In this document: positions 11,060 through 22,545 of the stretch, one piece after another | Position numbering within the stretch: position 1 is the stretch's first letter | How the letters are laid out: every line of letters starts with the position of its first letter | NCBI GenBank assembly: GCA_030704615.1 | Contig: CM060731.1 | Span: 41,540,001-41,604,000, forward strand | DNA: 64,000 nt | Direction of reading: 5' to 3' | Source: Takakia lepidozioides | Taxonomy: Eukaryota; Streptophyta; Takakiopsida; Takakiales; Takakiaceae | Notes under the pieces: model-generated | Seen by the model: the letters and a program-made list of their open reading frames with translations, nothing else | The model's database searches: none | What the model was told of the DNA's origin: nothing | Translations under genes and position numbers: made by a program

Positions 11060-14000
11060 ATGCACATAATGTCTCCCACCTCAAACGTGGTAATACTGTA
11101 CTCCCCTCTGCAAGCCAAGTACCTGAGCGTCGTGGCCGACGACAATGGACTGGCCGTTGTTGAGGAGGATTTGATTTGCATAACATTCCGCTTTGAGCCA
11201 GGGACCGTCCATGTGGTCAGAGAGGTGTACGATAGTAGTGGGAAGGTCGAGGGAACACATGTTCAAAAGCCGCATAAATGGGATGGTCGAAGAGAGTGGA
11301 GAGTTCCACCCGCCAAGTACCGCGCTCATGGAGATCAGATACGCCTTTCATCGGACACTATACTCACGCCCGGAATAGCAGCTTCGGTGGCGCAGGCGCC
11401 AAAATCGGTCCCCATCAAGACAGAAGAAACTACCTCCACGACATTTGTCGACCTCTCGGACAGTTCAGAAGACGAAGTCACAGAGGTCCCTCTTCCTACG
11501 AACCCTCCTATACTGGTAGACCCCGATGTCCAGGAGATCATTAGTGTCATTCCCAAGTTGCAGTCGTTGAGAGGGTTGCCAGGATGCAAGAGCGATGTGA
11601 GAGGCATTGTTTGGAAAACACAGCGGATCCAAAGAGCAAAATTTCTACCCGCTGATTTTGATGGAGACATCGTTTTTGAACTGCCACCTCCGACGTCATG
11701 TGGAGGTTTGGCTGGACTCATGGCGAGCATGGACAAGAAACACGATGGACACCCATGGTGTCGGACTAAAACTTCCAACATCTGTAATCCGCATGGCTTG
11801 AAGTTTCGGAGATCCATTTGCGCTGGGCACTTGCGTTGTGTAAATTCGGATTGCTAGCATTTCCAAATGGCCGGTGTGGAAAACGAGACGGAGTGGGAGG
11901 GAGTCTGCGACAACCCATTTCAAGTAGGGTGTGCTCCTCCAAAGAGCAGTTCCGTCGTTTGCAAGTTTTGTAAAGTCGTGCCACAGTGCATGGCGGAATG
12001 CAATGCATGGATGTACTACATGCTGCACCGTATCAACCACCTCACACGGGCTTGTATCCATTTGGGCACCCATGCACATCCAGTGTCGCAAGGAGATTGC
12101 AGGGAGAGTGTTGACACAGTGTGTTCGCTGCTTCAGCAAGAATTTCAAAATGCTCTCACTGCATCACCGTCAACCATTGCTATGGCAGCAAGCAAAGGCT
12201 TCATGCAGAAACATCTGTTGGGGGAGTCGGACGAGACAACGACTAAGTTTGATAGTGCATCGCTTGACTTTGTGATGGACCATTTCTCTACATTGGCTTC
12301 TCCAAATGCTCGTTATCAAATCAACGTCCTTAGGACTGGGGCAGGCAACAAATGATACGTAGATAACATCCTAGAATTGAAGCGTAGAAGTCGATACGAC
12401 TTCATCCAGGACAGTGTTTTCCCAGGACAGGGGTCCCAAAAAGTGTACTTGTTCAAGATGTCCACAGTTGCGGAGGGTTCTAGAATTAGCCTGGTGCGTA
12501 GAAGGCAGGCCCGGGGTGATCTTCATAAGTCCTGGGTAATGTTTGATCACGTGAAGCGAGTGAAGGATTGGACGACCATGGCCTGTCATGTGTATGATCC
12601 TACGTACCAGCGAGTTATGACTATTGTTGTTTGTGACATGCAGTCGGAGGACACAGAGTCCCAAATTCGTATGTGGAAGGCTCTAGTTAACGTCATGAGA
12701 GTTCATGGTTTGCCAGATGCAAATTTCACAGGGTTCATTGCAGCACAATGCACAAGCTAATTGGAATGTTGTGCGGACTGTGTTTGGCTCTGGTGACCCG
12801 AAAATACCAATGCAAGGCCGGGAACGCACTTGCCTCTTTCATTGGACCCAGTCCCTTCGACGGCACACACAAAATTCCATAAAATTGGAGTTGCAAGAGG
12901 AGCAACTGCGACTATGCAGTCTATACAAAGATGCCACCTCATAAAGAGAAGCAAATGCCATGTTTCAGACTATGAGAGCATGGTGGTACTCCTCTGAGGC
13001 GGCGAGTCTGGAGGGGATCAAAGAGCTAGAAGACTGGTTGGGCTTTTGGTTGGGCTTTGGCACTTCAGATACAGACAGTGGGATGCCTTCATGACCGCTG
13101 TATGTTAGACTCATACTACCATGATTTTCAATTCTTCTTATATATATGGGGGTGTGCACCAGCGGCCTTGCTGTCCAGTCCAGTCCAGTTGAATGCTACT
13201 CCACATAACAGTGGCATGTGTGTGGCATTTACCTGCAGATATATCACTGGAAGACATTGCGGATATGCCATCCTGCAATCTCGCGGAGACTGTTCATAGC
13301 ATGTGGATGGCGCAATCTGGTAAGAACGGCCGGAACCTTTACGTTGCAACTGCAGATGACCTTATCCGCGCTCTTTCGCAACAAACAAAGTACCGAGACT
13401 TCCTCAGGGGACGGGGTGCTGGTAAGGGGCCAGACAGGGCAGAGTTGCTGCTCAGGGCTGATAACAGATGCAAGCATCCTGCAAAAATGGCGCAGGCTGT
13501 TAACGAGTACACGATTGGAACACCTTTGCAGTCCAGGCTCCCACATTTGGAAGGTGAGGAGAGATTCGGATCATGCAAGCGCAAACTGGACACCCCTCCA
13601 GGATCGGCGGGTGACTCCCATCGACATGATAAAGATAATTTCTCCATACCTCGTGTGCCTGTGCCACCCAATTTTGGATGTACTACTCCATCTGTGGATG
13701 CAGGTTGTTCTGCAGATTTCGATGCAACATATGCCACAGCTCCGGCACGGGGAGAAGGACGGACGCTGCTGCCGGTTGAGGAAACCGATTGTGGTGATGC
13801 AATGTGGCACATAGAACGGATTCCGAAAGGATCAAAAGTTGGTTTTCTGCTATCAGGGCACTATCTTTTGTGAAGTGCACAAGTAAAATTTGCAGAGGCA
13901 CTGGCGGGACTCCAGCACCGACATTCATAGGTTTGTTCAAATATTACTCAACGCGGGAGTCTAGACCTCACAAGTTCTGGTTCTGCCCCGATGACATTCA

Positions 14001-14627
14001 ACGTTGTGTGATGGGGACTTGTCGGGATTTAGTCATCAGCAAGCCTACCATCCCTGTCGTCTGGCCAGTCAAGGTCGGAACATCTCTCTCCAAACAAGAG
14101 ATTGACATGCTGGAGGATGCAGGGTTTTGACTTTCAAGAGGCCCAACAGTCCTAACACCAATATTATCTCGTGGTACGCCATCCGCATTCCCTGCACGTC
14201 CACCACATGGGAACGACTGGCCAACGAAAAGGAATGGAAAACCGGTTCGTCGTGTTGAGGCAGGTGCAGATAACCAGTGCAAAATTGAGTTTGCGAGAAC
14301 CCTGCAGTGTTGGGTTACCCAAATTGTGAATGTCCCCCCTCCAGGCTATGGGTGGGTGTACAGTATGGTGACTTCGGGATCGGTTCTTCATGATAGGACT
14401 TATGAGATTACTATTGGGAATTTTCCTAATTGCACATGCCCGGACTTCGACAACACGATAAATATTAAACAGCTCCATTAGAAAGAGAGGTAAATTTGTT
14501 CCATGCAAACATCTTTACTACATCTACATTCACAGGATGTTTTGTGATCCTCAACGAGACACGTGCATTCACCAATGCACAATGGGTCCCAGTGACGTTC
14601 AAACACTTCTGTGTAGAGAGATAGGAT
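11060..14627 (+). pseudogene. MULE-like transposase with C-terminal SWIM zinc finger
   Basis: One frame runs from 11060 to about 12745, interrupted only by stops near 11855 and 12353. It carries a Ser/Glu-rich N-terminal part, a cysteine-rich block (NPHGLKFRRSICAGHLRCVN, VCKFCKVVP), then VMFDHVKRVKDWTTMACHVY and MTIVVCDMQSEDTESQ, which look like the first acidic catalytic region of Mutator-type transposases. A frameshift follows. Then come RERTCLFHWTQSLRRHTQNS, MRAWWYSSEAASLEGIKEL and FRYRQWDAFM. Bases 13290-13480 encode NLAETVHSMWMAQSGKNGR and GAGKGPDRAELLLRADNR. Bases 14400-14515 encode a SWIM finger: NCTCPDF, then after a stop PCKHLYYI (Cys-x-Cys ... Cys-x-His). Similar uncharacterised proteins are abundant in mosses, as I recall. 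At least four breaks make it inactive as written. Confidence 0.65.
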
Positions 14628-14899
14628 AGTTGACATCTGATGTGTTTTCTCGAAGTTCTATATGTGTCAATGACTCCACTTTGCTGAATTACTTTGATAT
14701 GCTCTACTATCGTGAGTTCACCAATGTTTCTTAATTTGTCCACTATTGGAAATGAGACCAGTCACTCTTCATGGATCCACTTTGCTCAAGTAAACCCAAA
14801 CCTTTCCCCATTTTTGGGCTTTTATTTATTTATTTATTTTCTTTTATTTTTGTCTTTTATCGTATTTGGTGAAATTCCCATGTCCAAACAGGGCATGGG

Positions 14900-15417
14900 A
14901 TTAAGATGTCGTTGACGACATCTTAATTAGTGCTTCCCTGAGCAGGATTACAGTTCCCCCCTATGGGTCTCTCCAGGCAATCTTTTTTTATATGCGAGCC
15001 ACTATCGCAGGTTCACCAATGTTTTGTAATAGATCCACTAATGCAGTCACTATTCATGGATCCACTTTGTTCAAGTAAACCCAGGCCTTTCTCCATTTTG
15101 GGGCTTATATATATATATTGTGATTGATCCTGTTTGGTGAAATTCCCATGTTGAAAGAGGGCAGGGGATTAAGATGTCGTTGACGACATCTTAATTCGTC
15201 ATTCCCTGAGCAGGGTTACAACTCCCCCCTATGGTTTTTTCCAGGCCACATTTTTTTCTTGCAACGATTTTCATGGGTTCATTTCTCATGCTGCGCATGC
15301 GATTTAAGATGTCGTTGACGACACCTTAATGCCTGGTGCATGCGCTTGCTGATCCCTCATTTGACTTTCATGGATCCACTTTGTTCAAGTAAACCCAAGC
15401 CTTTCTCCATTTTTGGG

Positions 15418-15455
<38 letters not shown>

Positions 15456-15664
15456 GTGTTATCCTGTTTGGTGAAATTCCCATGTTCAAAGAGGGCAGGG
15501 GATTAAGATGTCGTTGAAGACATCTTAATTCGTCATTCCCTGAGAAGGGTTACAACTCCCCCTATGATTTTTTCCAGGCCACATTTTTCTTCTTGCAACG
15601 ATTGTCATGGGTTCATTTCTCATGCTGAGCATGCGATTTAAGATGTTGTTGACGACACCTTAAT
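14900..15664. repeat. Right array of palindromic motifs
   Basis: Palindrome copies lie at 14900-14927, 15168-15195, 15304-15330, 15502-15529 and 15637-15664. The first two have 12-bp arms that pair perfectly around a central TG. A larger unit also repeats: CATGGATCCACTTTG(C/T)TCAAGTAAACCCA occurs near 14770, 15055 and 15369, each followed by TTTTGGGCTTATAT and an AT run. The (AT)n microsatellite at 15420-15452 sits inside one unit. Confidence 0.85.
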
Positions 15665-15670
15665 GACTGG

Positions 15671-16039
15671 TGCATGCGCTTGCTGAGCCCTCAGGAGACA
15701 TGCTCATACAGTCCTCCATAGTCCCCTCATCTGGACAACTTCTCATCCGTGCTTCATCCAACGTTCATCCATTACATCCCAAATCCATTCATCCGTGAAT
15801 GTATCATCGTGCATTCGTGCCACTTTGTCGTCATGGAGCCTGTCTGTCTTCGGTCCGATGGAGCGGAGACTGCGTCTTTGCAGTGAAGTTGGCGTCCACG
15901 GAAATAGGCCCACTTGTTCCCACGGTTTTGGGGTCCAGCGCGAAATCTACTCACGCTTTGATTCTACTCACGCTTCGGGAAATCTGCTCACGCATCCAGG
16001 AATCTGCTCATAGGTTCTGCTCACGGCTTTGCTGCCCTC
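15671..16039. other. Spacer with short CATCC and CTGCTCACG repeats
   Basis: Between the right palindrome array and the putative LTR of the minus-strand gypsy element. It contains TCATCC-rich sequence at 15735-15800 and CTGCTCACG-type repeats at 15950-16025. No coding signal. Confidence 0.3.
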
Positions 16040-16216
16040 TTAGAATAAGACAACACCTAATAAAGTCATATGTTGTTGCCAGCTCATCCTCATGCGCAAG
16101 GTGTAAGTTCATCTAGACTTCATCCTGGCTCCGTCCATCCTTAAATCATCCAGGGCGCATCCCTCCTCCGTTCATCCAAGTCGAAAAAGAAAATGAGAAG
16201 GAATCCTAGCTCCACA
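16040..16216 (-). repeat. Putative 3' LTR of minus-strand gypsy element
   Basis: Direct repeat of 23807-23983 with no length difference and scattered substitutions. The shared block runs from TTAGAATAAGACAACACC to CTCCACA. It is short for an LTR and lacks a CA end on the element strand. Confidence 0.5.
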
Positions 16217-16439
16217 TATGTGAAGTCTGCTGGGGCCACTAGAAACTACGAGCCCCTGCGAGTGATGAGCTCAGGAAGAACAAAAACGAAGCCTAGCCAA
16301 AACAAACTACACACTCGGTACACAAGGGATGAAAAAACCTAGGGAAGAAACCTCTCCCTGCAAGTTGGGTGGAGGACAAAACATCCCATAGGAAAAACCC
16401 CAAGTGCTACAATTGGTGCAGAAAACTGTCACGAAATTC

Positions 16440-17977
16440 AAAAACTACTCTAAAGAAGAAGATGCCATGGTCTGATCACGAGCTGTCCGAGCTGTGGGGG
16501 TGAAGATCACCTGACGGTTCTCAACATTCAAACATGTTAGATCAAAAGTAAGAGTGCATGGAACAAACAATGAAACATGAATGGAGCTAGCTAAGTGAGG
16601 AGTAGAAGCATGTTGGGGGAGCAAGACATATTGCCTGCCAGGAAGAATATCAGAGATAAGGTAAGGGCCATCAATCCTACGTTTGGCCTTAAATATCTGC
16701 TTACCAGGCTGGAGCCTGACACAAACAGACTAGCCTACCTTGAATGACTCAGAATACACAACACGTCTGTTATAATTCTTGGCCTGAGCAGCTTGGGCAA
16801 ACACAATGTTAGATTTAGCTGTTTCACGCAAACTACGTCGTCTAGCATCCATGGAAAGCAAAAAGACTTCCCAATTCTCAGGCTCAGTAGCGGATACCTG
16901 CAGCCAGGAAATATGCAAAGGAGTTCTACATTTCGTATCATATAAAAGTTCAAAAGGTGAGATTTTGGTACTGGCATGGATATAAGTCCTATAGGCAAAG
17001 AGCAGAATAGGCACGACAATATCCCATTCATCAATTAGTGTTCCATTCTTCTCGAGCATCTGGCATATAGTTTTGTTAAATCGTTCTGTCAAACCATTGC
17101 ATTGGGGATTGTAGGGAGCAGTAACGGCATGCTTAGTGTTGAGATTAAACAAGACAATCTCCATAAGTTGATTGCAGAACTCGGTACCTTGATCCATGAG
17201 GATTTCAAGAGGGCAACCATGACAAAGTATCATCTTATCAAATAAGAACTGCACCACCTCATCACTATCCTTAGCAACCAGAGGTTGGGGCTCAACCCAT
17301 TTCGTCAGGTAGTCCGTAGCAACCGCAAGGTATGCATGGCCCTTAGACATGGATTTAAGGGGTCCAACTAGATCTAAGCCAACCTTGGCAAATGGTTCAG
17401 TCACCGGGATTGGCTGCAAAGATAAGGAAGCTTCGGTCCTAGGTAGGATGGTCTTAGCATGACAGGGCATACATCTTGCAATGAAAGCTGAGAAATCTTT
17501 AACTAAGCCTTTCCAGTGATACTCCTCCTACAATCTTTTGACAGTTTTAGCAACCCCCAAATGGCCAGCATAAGTAGAAGCATGGTACAATTCGAGTAAA
17601 GCAGGGACAACGGACCTAGAAGGGACTTCCACAACAGAGGTACCTTCCAAAGCAGTAACTCTGAACAATCTCCCTTCACTTTCCCAGTGGCTCGGTAAGT
17701 GATAGTTGACTTGCCTCATGATCAACTTGGATATGCCACTAAGGTGGGTGCCGGTCTTGCACCTATGGAGAAGAGCATCGTATAATGGATCATCCATGCC
17801 TACATCACTCATGGCCACACAACAGCAGGTTAGTGGAGGCGAGAAGAAAGTGGCAGCTCCCCCGTTCTCTTCTTTTCGTGACCCTGACTTCATTTTCAGT
17901 TGGCTGCCTATGAGGAGGCCAGCAGGCTGTAGGGCGCAGCTCAGTCCCTCGGTCGGGATACAAACCAAGGCAAGCAC
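16440..17977 (-). pseudogene. Gypsy integrase (element at 16040-23983)
   Basis: On the minus strand the HHCC zinc-binding part begins near 17590 (ELYHASTYAGHLGVAK) and ends with CMPCH near 17462. A single TAG at 17528-17530 splits it. The catalytic core follows: KVGLDLVGPL (first Asp), EILMDQGTEF (second Asp), NGLTERFNKT (Glu), and WDIVVPILLFAYRTYIHAST. A stop near 16730 then precedes a readable integrase C-terminal stretch (VCVRLQPGKQIFKAKRRIDG, PYLISDILPGRQYVLL) down to about 16440. I see no chromodomain. It is in the same frame as the upstream RT. Confidence 0.85.
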
Positions 17978-18067
17978 AAGACAAGATGAACAGTCCTAAG
18001 GTAAGGGAAAGTACCAGACCCTACTGTAGGATGCCAGACTAGAATTCATGCTAATACCAAAGGAAAT

Positions 18068-20200
18068 TCAACCACCATCAAACTGAAGTAGATCCCAAGT
18101 ACTATCAAGCAGATCTGGAGGAACATAAGGATAGTCCAGCAAATGACACAAGGCAAAGGGATCCAAAACAGGCACAACAGGTGGTGTAGAGCATGCAGTA
18201 TGAGGGACTAGGTCATTTAAGGTAGTGTAAGGTTCAGGGATTTTGGGTTCACCTCGAGTCCAAGCATCTGCATTAACATTATCCTTCCCACGCTTGTAAG
18301 ATATGGTGAAGTCATAGCCTTGCAGTATTAGAGCCCGCCGAGTTAATCTGCTAGTGAGTTCACGAGGAGTTAGCAAGGCTTTCAAAGGTAAATGATCAGT
18401 CTCAATGGTAAAATGACAACCATGTAAATACTGCCTAGAATATTTGACTCCAAAGATAACTGCAAGGCCTTCCTTGTCAGTGATAGAGTAATTACGCTCA
18501 TGTTCATCAAGGCGGCGGGAGGCATAGGCAATGGCATGCTCCTGACCATCCTGAATCTGGCTCAACACTGTAGAGATAGTTAAATCAATGGCATCAGTTT
18601 GCAAGATAAATGACAAGGTAAAATCAGGAAAAGCAAGCATAGAAGCAGAGGTTAGTGCAATTTTGAGCTTATCAAAGGCGGATGTTTCAACAGTACCCCA
18701 CACAAAACGAGCATCATTGGATAACAAGCGAGTGAGTGGAGCAGCTAGTTTGGCAAATTGAAAAATGAAGCGACGATAGTAAGAACCCAAGCCCAAGAAG
18801 GCCTTAACACATGTTTTATCTCTAGGGGTTGGATAGTTCCACACAACCCGGATCTTAGTTGGGTCAGGACTGATGCCAGCAGCAGAAAGCAGATGGCCCA
18901 AGAAATGGAGTTGTTCCATACAAAAATCACACTTCTTGGCTTTAACTTTAAGCCCGGCTGCACGAAGTCTGCACACAACCCGCTGTAAATCCAGTAGATG
19001 AGCATCAAACGTTGTAGAATAAATGTTGATGTCATCAATGTAAACTAAAGCACACTCCCAACGAAGGTTTCCTAAAACAATGTCCATAAGGCGCTGAAAT
19101 GTAGCAGTGACATTGCAAAGGCCAAAAGGCATTGTTTTTAATTGGAAGAGGCCCATCCTGCAGGTGAAGATAGTTTTCTCCTTAGCAGTGGCAGTTAAAG
19201 AAACTTGCCAAAAGCCAGAGGCTAAATCCAATGAAGAGAAGATATTGGCCCCATTAAGTTGATCTAGCGTTTCGTTAATGCATGGCAAAGGGTAGACATC
19301 TTTCTTTGTGATGGCATTTAAACGTCGAAAGTCTACGCAAAAATGGGTTGAGCCATCCTTCTTACCCACTAAGACAAAGGGACTGGCCCAAGGGGATATG
19401 GAGGGGGTGATCACACCAGCATCAAGCATCTTGATAATCTCTTCATGAATGACTTTGCGCTCACGAACACTCTCCCTATAAGCATGTTGTTTGATAGGCT
19501 TACCATCTGTGATGATGTCATGATCTAGAATGGTGGTGCGGCCTAAGTCATGGGGCCCTTTACTAAAGATGTCGAGATTGTCACGGAGAAATAGGTGCAG
19601 GTGACTAATCTGCTGGGGAGTAAGGTGATCACCCACTTTGATATCCTTTAAGACCTGCTGGAAATGTTGCTCGTGTTCGGGAGTAAGCGTGCCATTGCCA
19701 GTGGAGCCGGAGTGAGAGGCAAACGCCTGGAGTTGGTCAACGGGGGAGTCCACCAGTCCAATATCATGAAGACTGAGGCCTTTTTGAACAGAGGCCAACT
19801 CAGACAAATGAGAAACAATGAGCCTAGCAAGGACCTGACCCTTGCAGACACTGATGGTGATACGTTCTGGATTAGCAACCAGTAATCTGACCTCTCCATT
19901 AAATCCCATGTCTAAAACCCCAGAAGCAATCAGACAGTGCTTTTGGAGGGTAAGTTTTTTCCAGCCTTTAACCTCAAGGAAATGACATATAAGGCAAGCA
20001 AAAGCTAAGCATGTAGGTACTATGCGCTGAGAAAAAGCTGGGATAATGAAGTCAACTGGAGAACGTAGCAACATGGTATTCTTTGCCACAGGCAAGGGAG
20101 GTCCAGACTTCTTACCTGGTGGAGGGAAATGCCATTGGTACAGATTATCACCAAGTGGTTGGAACTGGCTGAATCTGGCCCAATTATAATGCAAACCCAC
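18068..20200 (-). CDS. Gypsy pol: dUTPase-like domain, RT and RNase H
   Basis: A 710-residue frame. Residues about 41-130 resemble a degenerate trimeric dUTPase: VPTCLAF, then SGVLDMGFNGEVRLL (the GVID-x-x-Y-RGE motif), then KGQVLARLIV (GDRIAQL-like). The RT domain spans about 240-440 with PLPCINETLDQLNGANIFSS, MPFGLCNVTATFQRLMD and the catalytic VYIDDINIY near residue 387. RNase H follows (about 480-625) with FILQTDAID, NYSITDKEGLAVIF, TIETDHLPLKAL and NADAWTRG; the last deviates from the usual NADALSR. The dUTPase-like domain has no visible PRSG or C-terminal glycine-rich motif, so activity is doubtful. It is the longest open frame in the window and sits between protease and integrase. Confidence 0.85.
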   Translation of the reverse strand: MGLHYNWARFSQFQPLGDNLYQWHFPPPGKKSGPPLPVAKNTMLLRSPVDFIIPAFSQRIVPTCLAFACLICHFLEVKGWKKLTLQKHCLIASGVLDMGFNGEVRLLVANPERITISVCKGQVLARLIVSHLSELASVQKGLSLHDIGLVDSPVDQLQAFASHSGSTGNGTLTPEHEQHFQQVLKDIKVGDHLTPQQISHLHLFLRDNLDIFSKGPHDLGRTTILDHDIITDGKPIKQHAYRESVRERKVIHEEIIKMLDAGVITPSISPWASPFVLVGKKDGSTHFCVDFRRLNAITKKDVYPLPCINETLDQLNGANIFSSLDLASGFWQVSLTATAKEKTIFTCRMGLFQLKTMPFGLCNVTATFQRLMDIVLGNLRWECALVYIDDINIYSTTFDAHLLDLQRVVCRLRAAGLKVKAKKCDFCMEQLHFLGHLLSAAGISPDPTKIRVVWNYPTPRDKTCVKAFLGLGSYYRRFIFQFAKLAAPLTRLLSNDARFVWGTVETSAFDKLKIALTSASMLAFPDFTLSFILQTDAIDLTISTVLSQIQDGQEHAIAYASRRLDEHERNYSITDKEGLAVIFGVKYSRQYLHGCHFTIETDHLPLKALLTPRELTSRLTRRALILQGYDFTISYKRGKDNVNADAWTRGEPKIPEPYTTLNDLVPHTACSTPPVVPVLDPFALCHLLDYPYVPPDLLDSTWDLLQFDGG

Positions 20201-20760
20201 CTGCTCCTATCTGCTCAGCTTGAAGCTTGAGATGAGAATAGTTGGCCATAGAGGTCCCAGCGGCAATAGTAACATGGCTTAGACTCCTTTGTAAGGTTGC
20301 CCCTCACCATTGTGAAGGCACATAAGATTGTTCATGATGTCAATGTTGGACTCTGCACCCTTCATCCAATCCAGTCCCAATAAAATTGTTTACCCGTGGT
20401 GACAATGCAGGTCAGCAAGACAGTTTTCCCACTAATGCGGATAGGCAAGGTGACCAACCCTATGGGTTCATATGCCGTGCCATCAGCTATGGTAACTTCA
20501 AGGCCATGGGCAGGGCTAATTTTTTAATCCAAGAATGCAAACTGTATTAAGTGGAATGGCAGACATGGTATATCTAGTATCAATAACACATGAAAAGGAA
20601 AGGTGGCCCACATGACATTGTGTCATCAGTGGGTGGATCCGGTCCCTACTGATGCGCTTATAGGCCTCACAATGCATGAGTTTGAAATCACGAGAAAGAA
20701 TAGCACTTACCATCGTTTTGGGGTTCTTACCATGGTCATCTGGCACCCTCACAGACGACC
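20200..20760 (-). pseudogene. Gypsy protease region
   Basis: On the minus strand, CVIDTRYTMSAIPLNTVC at about 20525-20590 resembles a retropepsin active-site segment, but Asp-Thr-Gly has become Asp-Thr-Arg. Downstream fragments such as ILLGLDWMKGAES (about 20365-20400) match the second conserved half. Several stops separate the pieces. It precedes the dUTPase-like/RT frame in the same phase. Confidence 0.55.
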
Positions 20761-21230
20761 GGATTCGTTTAAAGTACCCCTCTATTTTTTGTCTCTTTGC
20801 AACTGTTCAATTAGAGCAGGTAAGTCAGATTGGTAAGGGCACCACCTGGTGTAATGCTTAGTGGACTTGCAAATCATGCATGCCACCATGGAAGTCCTGG
20901 CTTCATGACGAATGAAAGGTGGCCCACATGACATTGTGTCATCAGTGGGTGGATCCGGTCCCTACTAATGCACTTATAGGCCTCACACTGCATGAGTTTG
21001 AAATCACGAGAGAGAACAACACTTACCATCGTTTTGGGGTTCTTACCATGGTCATCTGGCACCCTCACAGACGACCGGGTTCGTTTAAAGTACCCCTCTA
21101 TTTTTTGTCTCTTTGCAACTGTTCAATCAGAGCAGGTAAGTCAGATTGGTAAGGACACCACCTGGTGTAATGCTTAGTGGACTTGCAGATCATGCATGCC
21201 ACCACGGAAGTCCTGGCTTCATGACGAATG
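20599..21230. repeat. 316-bp tandem duplication inside the gypsy element
   Basis: Sequence 20599-20914 is repeated at 20915-21230 with a constant 316-bp offset and few substitutions. It covers the end of gag, including the zinc-knuckle surroundings, and the linker to protease, so the copy duplicates a gag-protease segment. Confidence 0.9.
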
Positions 21231-22267
21231 CCAGCATTGGTCTTACCTTGAGGCCCAGATTTGGCAGTGACTGTAGAGTTCCAGCCTACCTCGGCTTTGA
21301 AGGCTTGAAGTTCTCCCTGGATTTCATTACGAAAAGATGACAACTCATGCACAATGGAAGGGACCAGATCTTCTGCAATACCTTTCACCCCAAGGTCCCC
21401 ATCAGTATGCTCTACACAGTTACCATCACTAGCCAGATAAGTGTGTTTTGTGTTGGTAACTTTAGACAAGCCTGCCTTGGCAGCTTTGAGACGTAACCTT
21501 TCTTCAATCAATTCCACCATCTCATCTTCAGTGGTGTAAGTCTGTTTTTGCAGAAACACTTTCTCAGCAGGGGGCAAGCCCTTTACAAAACAATGTTTCA
21601 AAATAGCAGGTCTCTCTGAGGCAATTAGAACTGACTTACAGATTGCGGTTCACAAGTCAGTGTAGTATTTCCACACACTGTCGCCATAATGAAATTTTAA
21701 GTCTGGTGTGGTGTAAGCTATGGGCTGTTCTTCACGAAAGAGCTTGCGAGCCAATTCTCTGGCTTCTACCCAAGTAAGATCATTTTTGTCCTTAATATTG
21801 GACTCAAACAGTTGCCTGGCCTCTCCCTTGAGACAGATCTGAAAAAACTTTACTTGGAACCGTGGGAGAACTCCATTCATTTCAGTGCTGATTTCAAAAA
21901 ATTCCAAGAAGGACTCAAAATCCTCCCCTAAGTTGTAGTCAGGGTATTGTTGCTTATGCATTCGCTCCCCATGATCAGTTTTCCGTGGAGTGGTATCTGG
22001 AACTTCCCTTTGTTTCAGCAACATCTTCATAAGCGGGAGGCAATTTGAAATCACCCCCATGGCTTCACACAGCTCGTCCAAATCAAATGTGGGTTGAGGC
22101 ACAGTCGTCGGATCCTTGTGATCTCCGGACGACTCTCCCCTTTCCGTATTATTTCTTTCATTAGTTGTTGTCTCTTCCCTCTCCTCCGCTGCACATTTTT
22201 CCAACTCACTTAGTCCCATCGTCTCTTCTGCTTCTCTCTCTAATATAGATCTTGTAAATACAGGCAT
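21098..22267 (-). pseudogene. Gypsy gag with CCHC zinc knuckle
   Basis: About 390 codons on the minus strand in one frame, interrupted by a single in-frame TGA at 21650-21652. The acidic N-terminus is followed by a retrotransposon gag core: YPDYNLGEDFESFLEFFEI, FFQICLKGEARQLFE and LTWVEARELARKLF. A C-terminal knuckle CMICKSTKHYTRWC (Cys-x2-Cys-x4-His-x4-Cys) would bind the genomic RNA. The same gag family occurs as a relic at 31810-32040 (GLKGEARTLFEANIKN). Confidence 0.8.
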
Positions 22268-22545
22268 GAGAAGAGGAGTACACGGCTACCTGTCCGAAGG
22301 GGCACTGAGCTTCAAATCCCACCTAGACACACAGTGAGATGTGACGAAGCGATGCTTGTGCAGCAGATACATTCCTTCCCCCAAGAAAGCCCATAGTTCC
22401 TCTTCACCCTTGAGCCAAAAAGTCACGCGCACGATGCTGCGTACCACCCTTTCCTTCACCAACAGCATATGGGCAGGATATGCCTTGGCTGCTTCAGCCT
22501 TGTAGAGACCTACTGTTTCACGTCGAAAACACACCCCCGGAAAGA

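Larger units (their letters stand above)
9640..15670 (+). mobile_element. MULE-like DNA transposon bracketed by palindrome arrays
   Basis: A transposase-like coding region (about 11060-14627, ending in a SWIM zinc finger) lies between two arrays of a 25-29 bp imperfect palindrome. The left array has six copies at 9649-10418 (type TTAAGGTGTCGTCAACGATGCC). The right array has five copies at 14900-15664 (type TTAAGATGTCGTTGACGACATC). The palindromes are asymmetric only at the centre: CA on the left, TG on the right. The right copies therefore read as the reverse complement of the left ones, as expected of subterminal inverted repeats. I could not locate exact ends or a 9-bp target duplication, so the limits are approximate. 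Confidence 0.6.

Noticed and set aside
16217-16440. Extension of the 177-bp LTR repeats
   Set aside because: Sequence outside 16040-16216 does not match the flanks of 23807-23983, so I did not enlarge the LTR.
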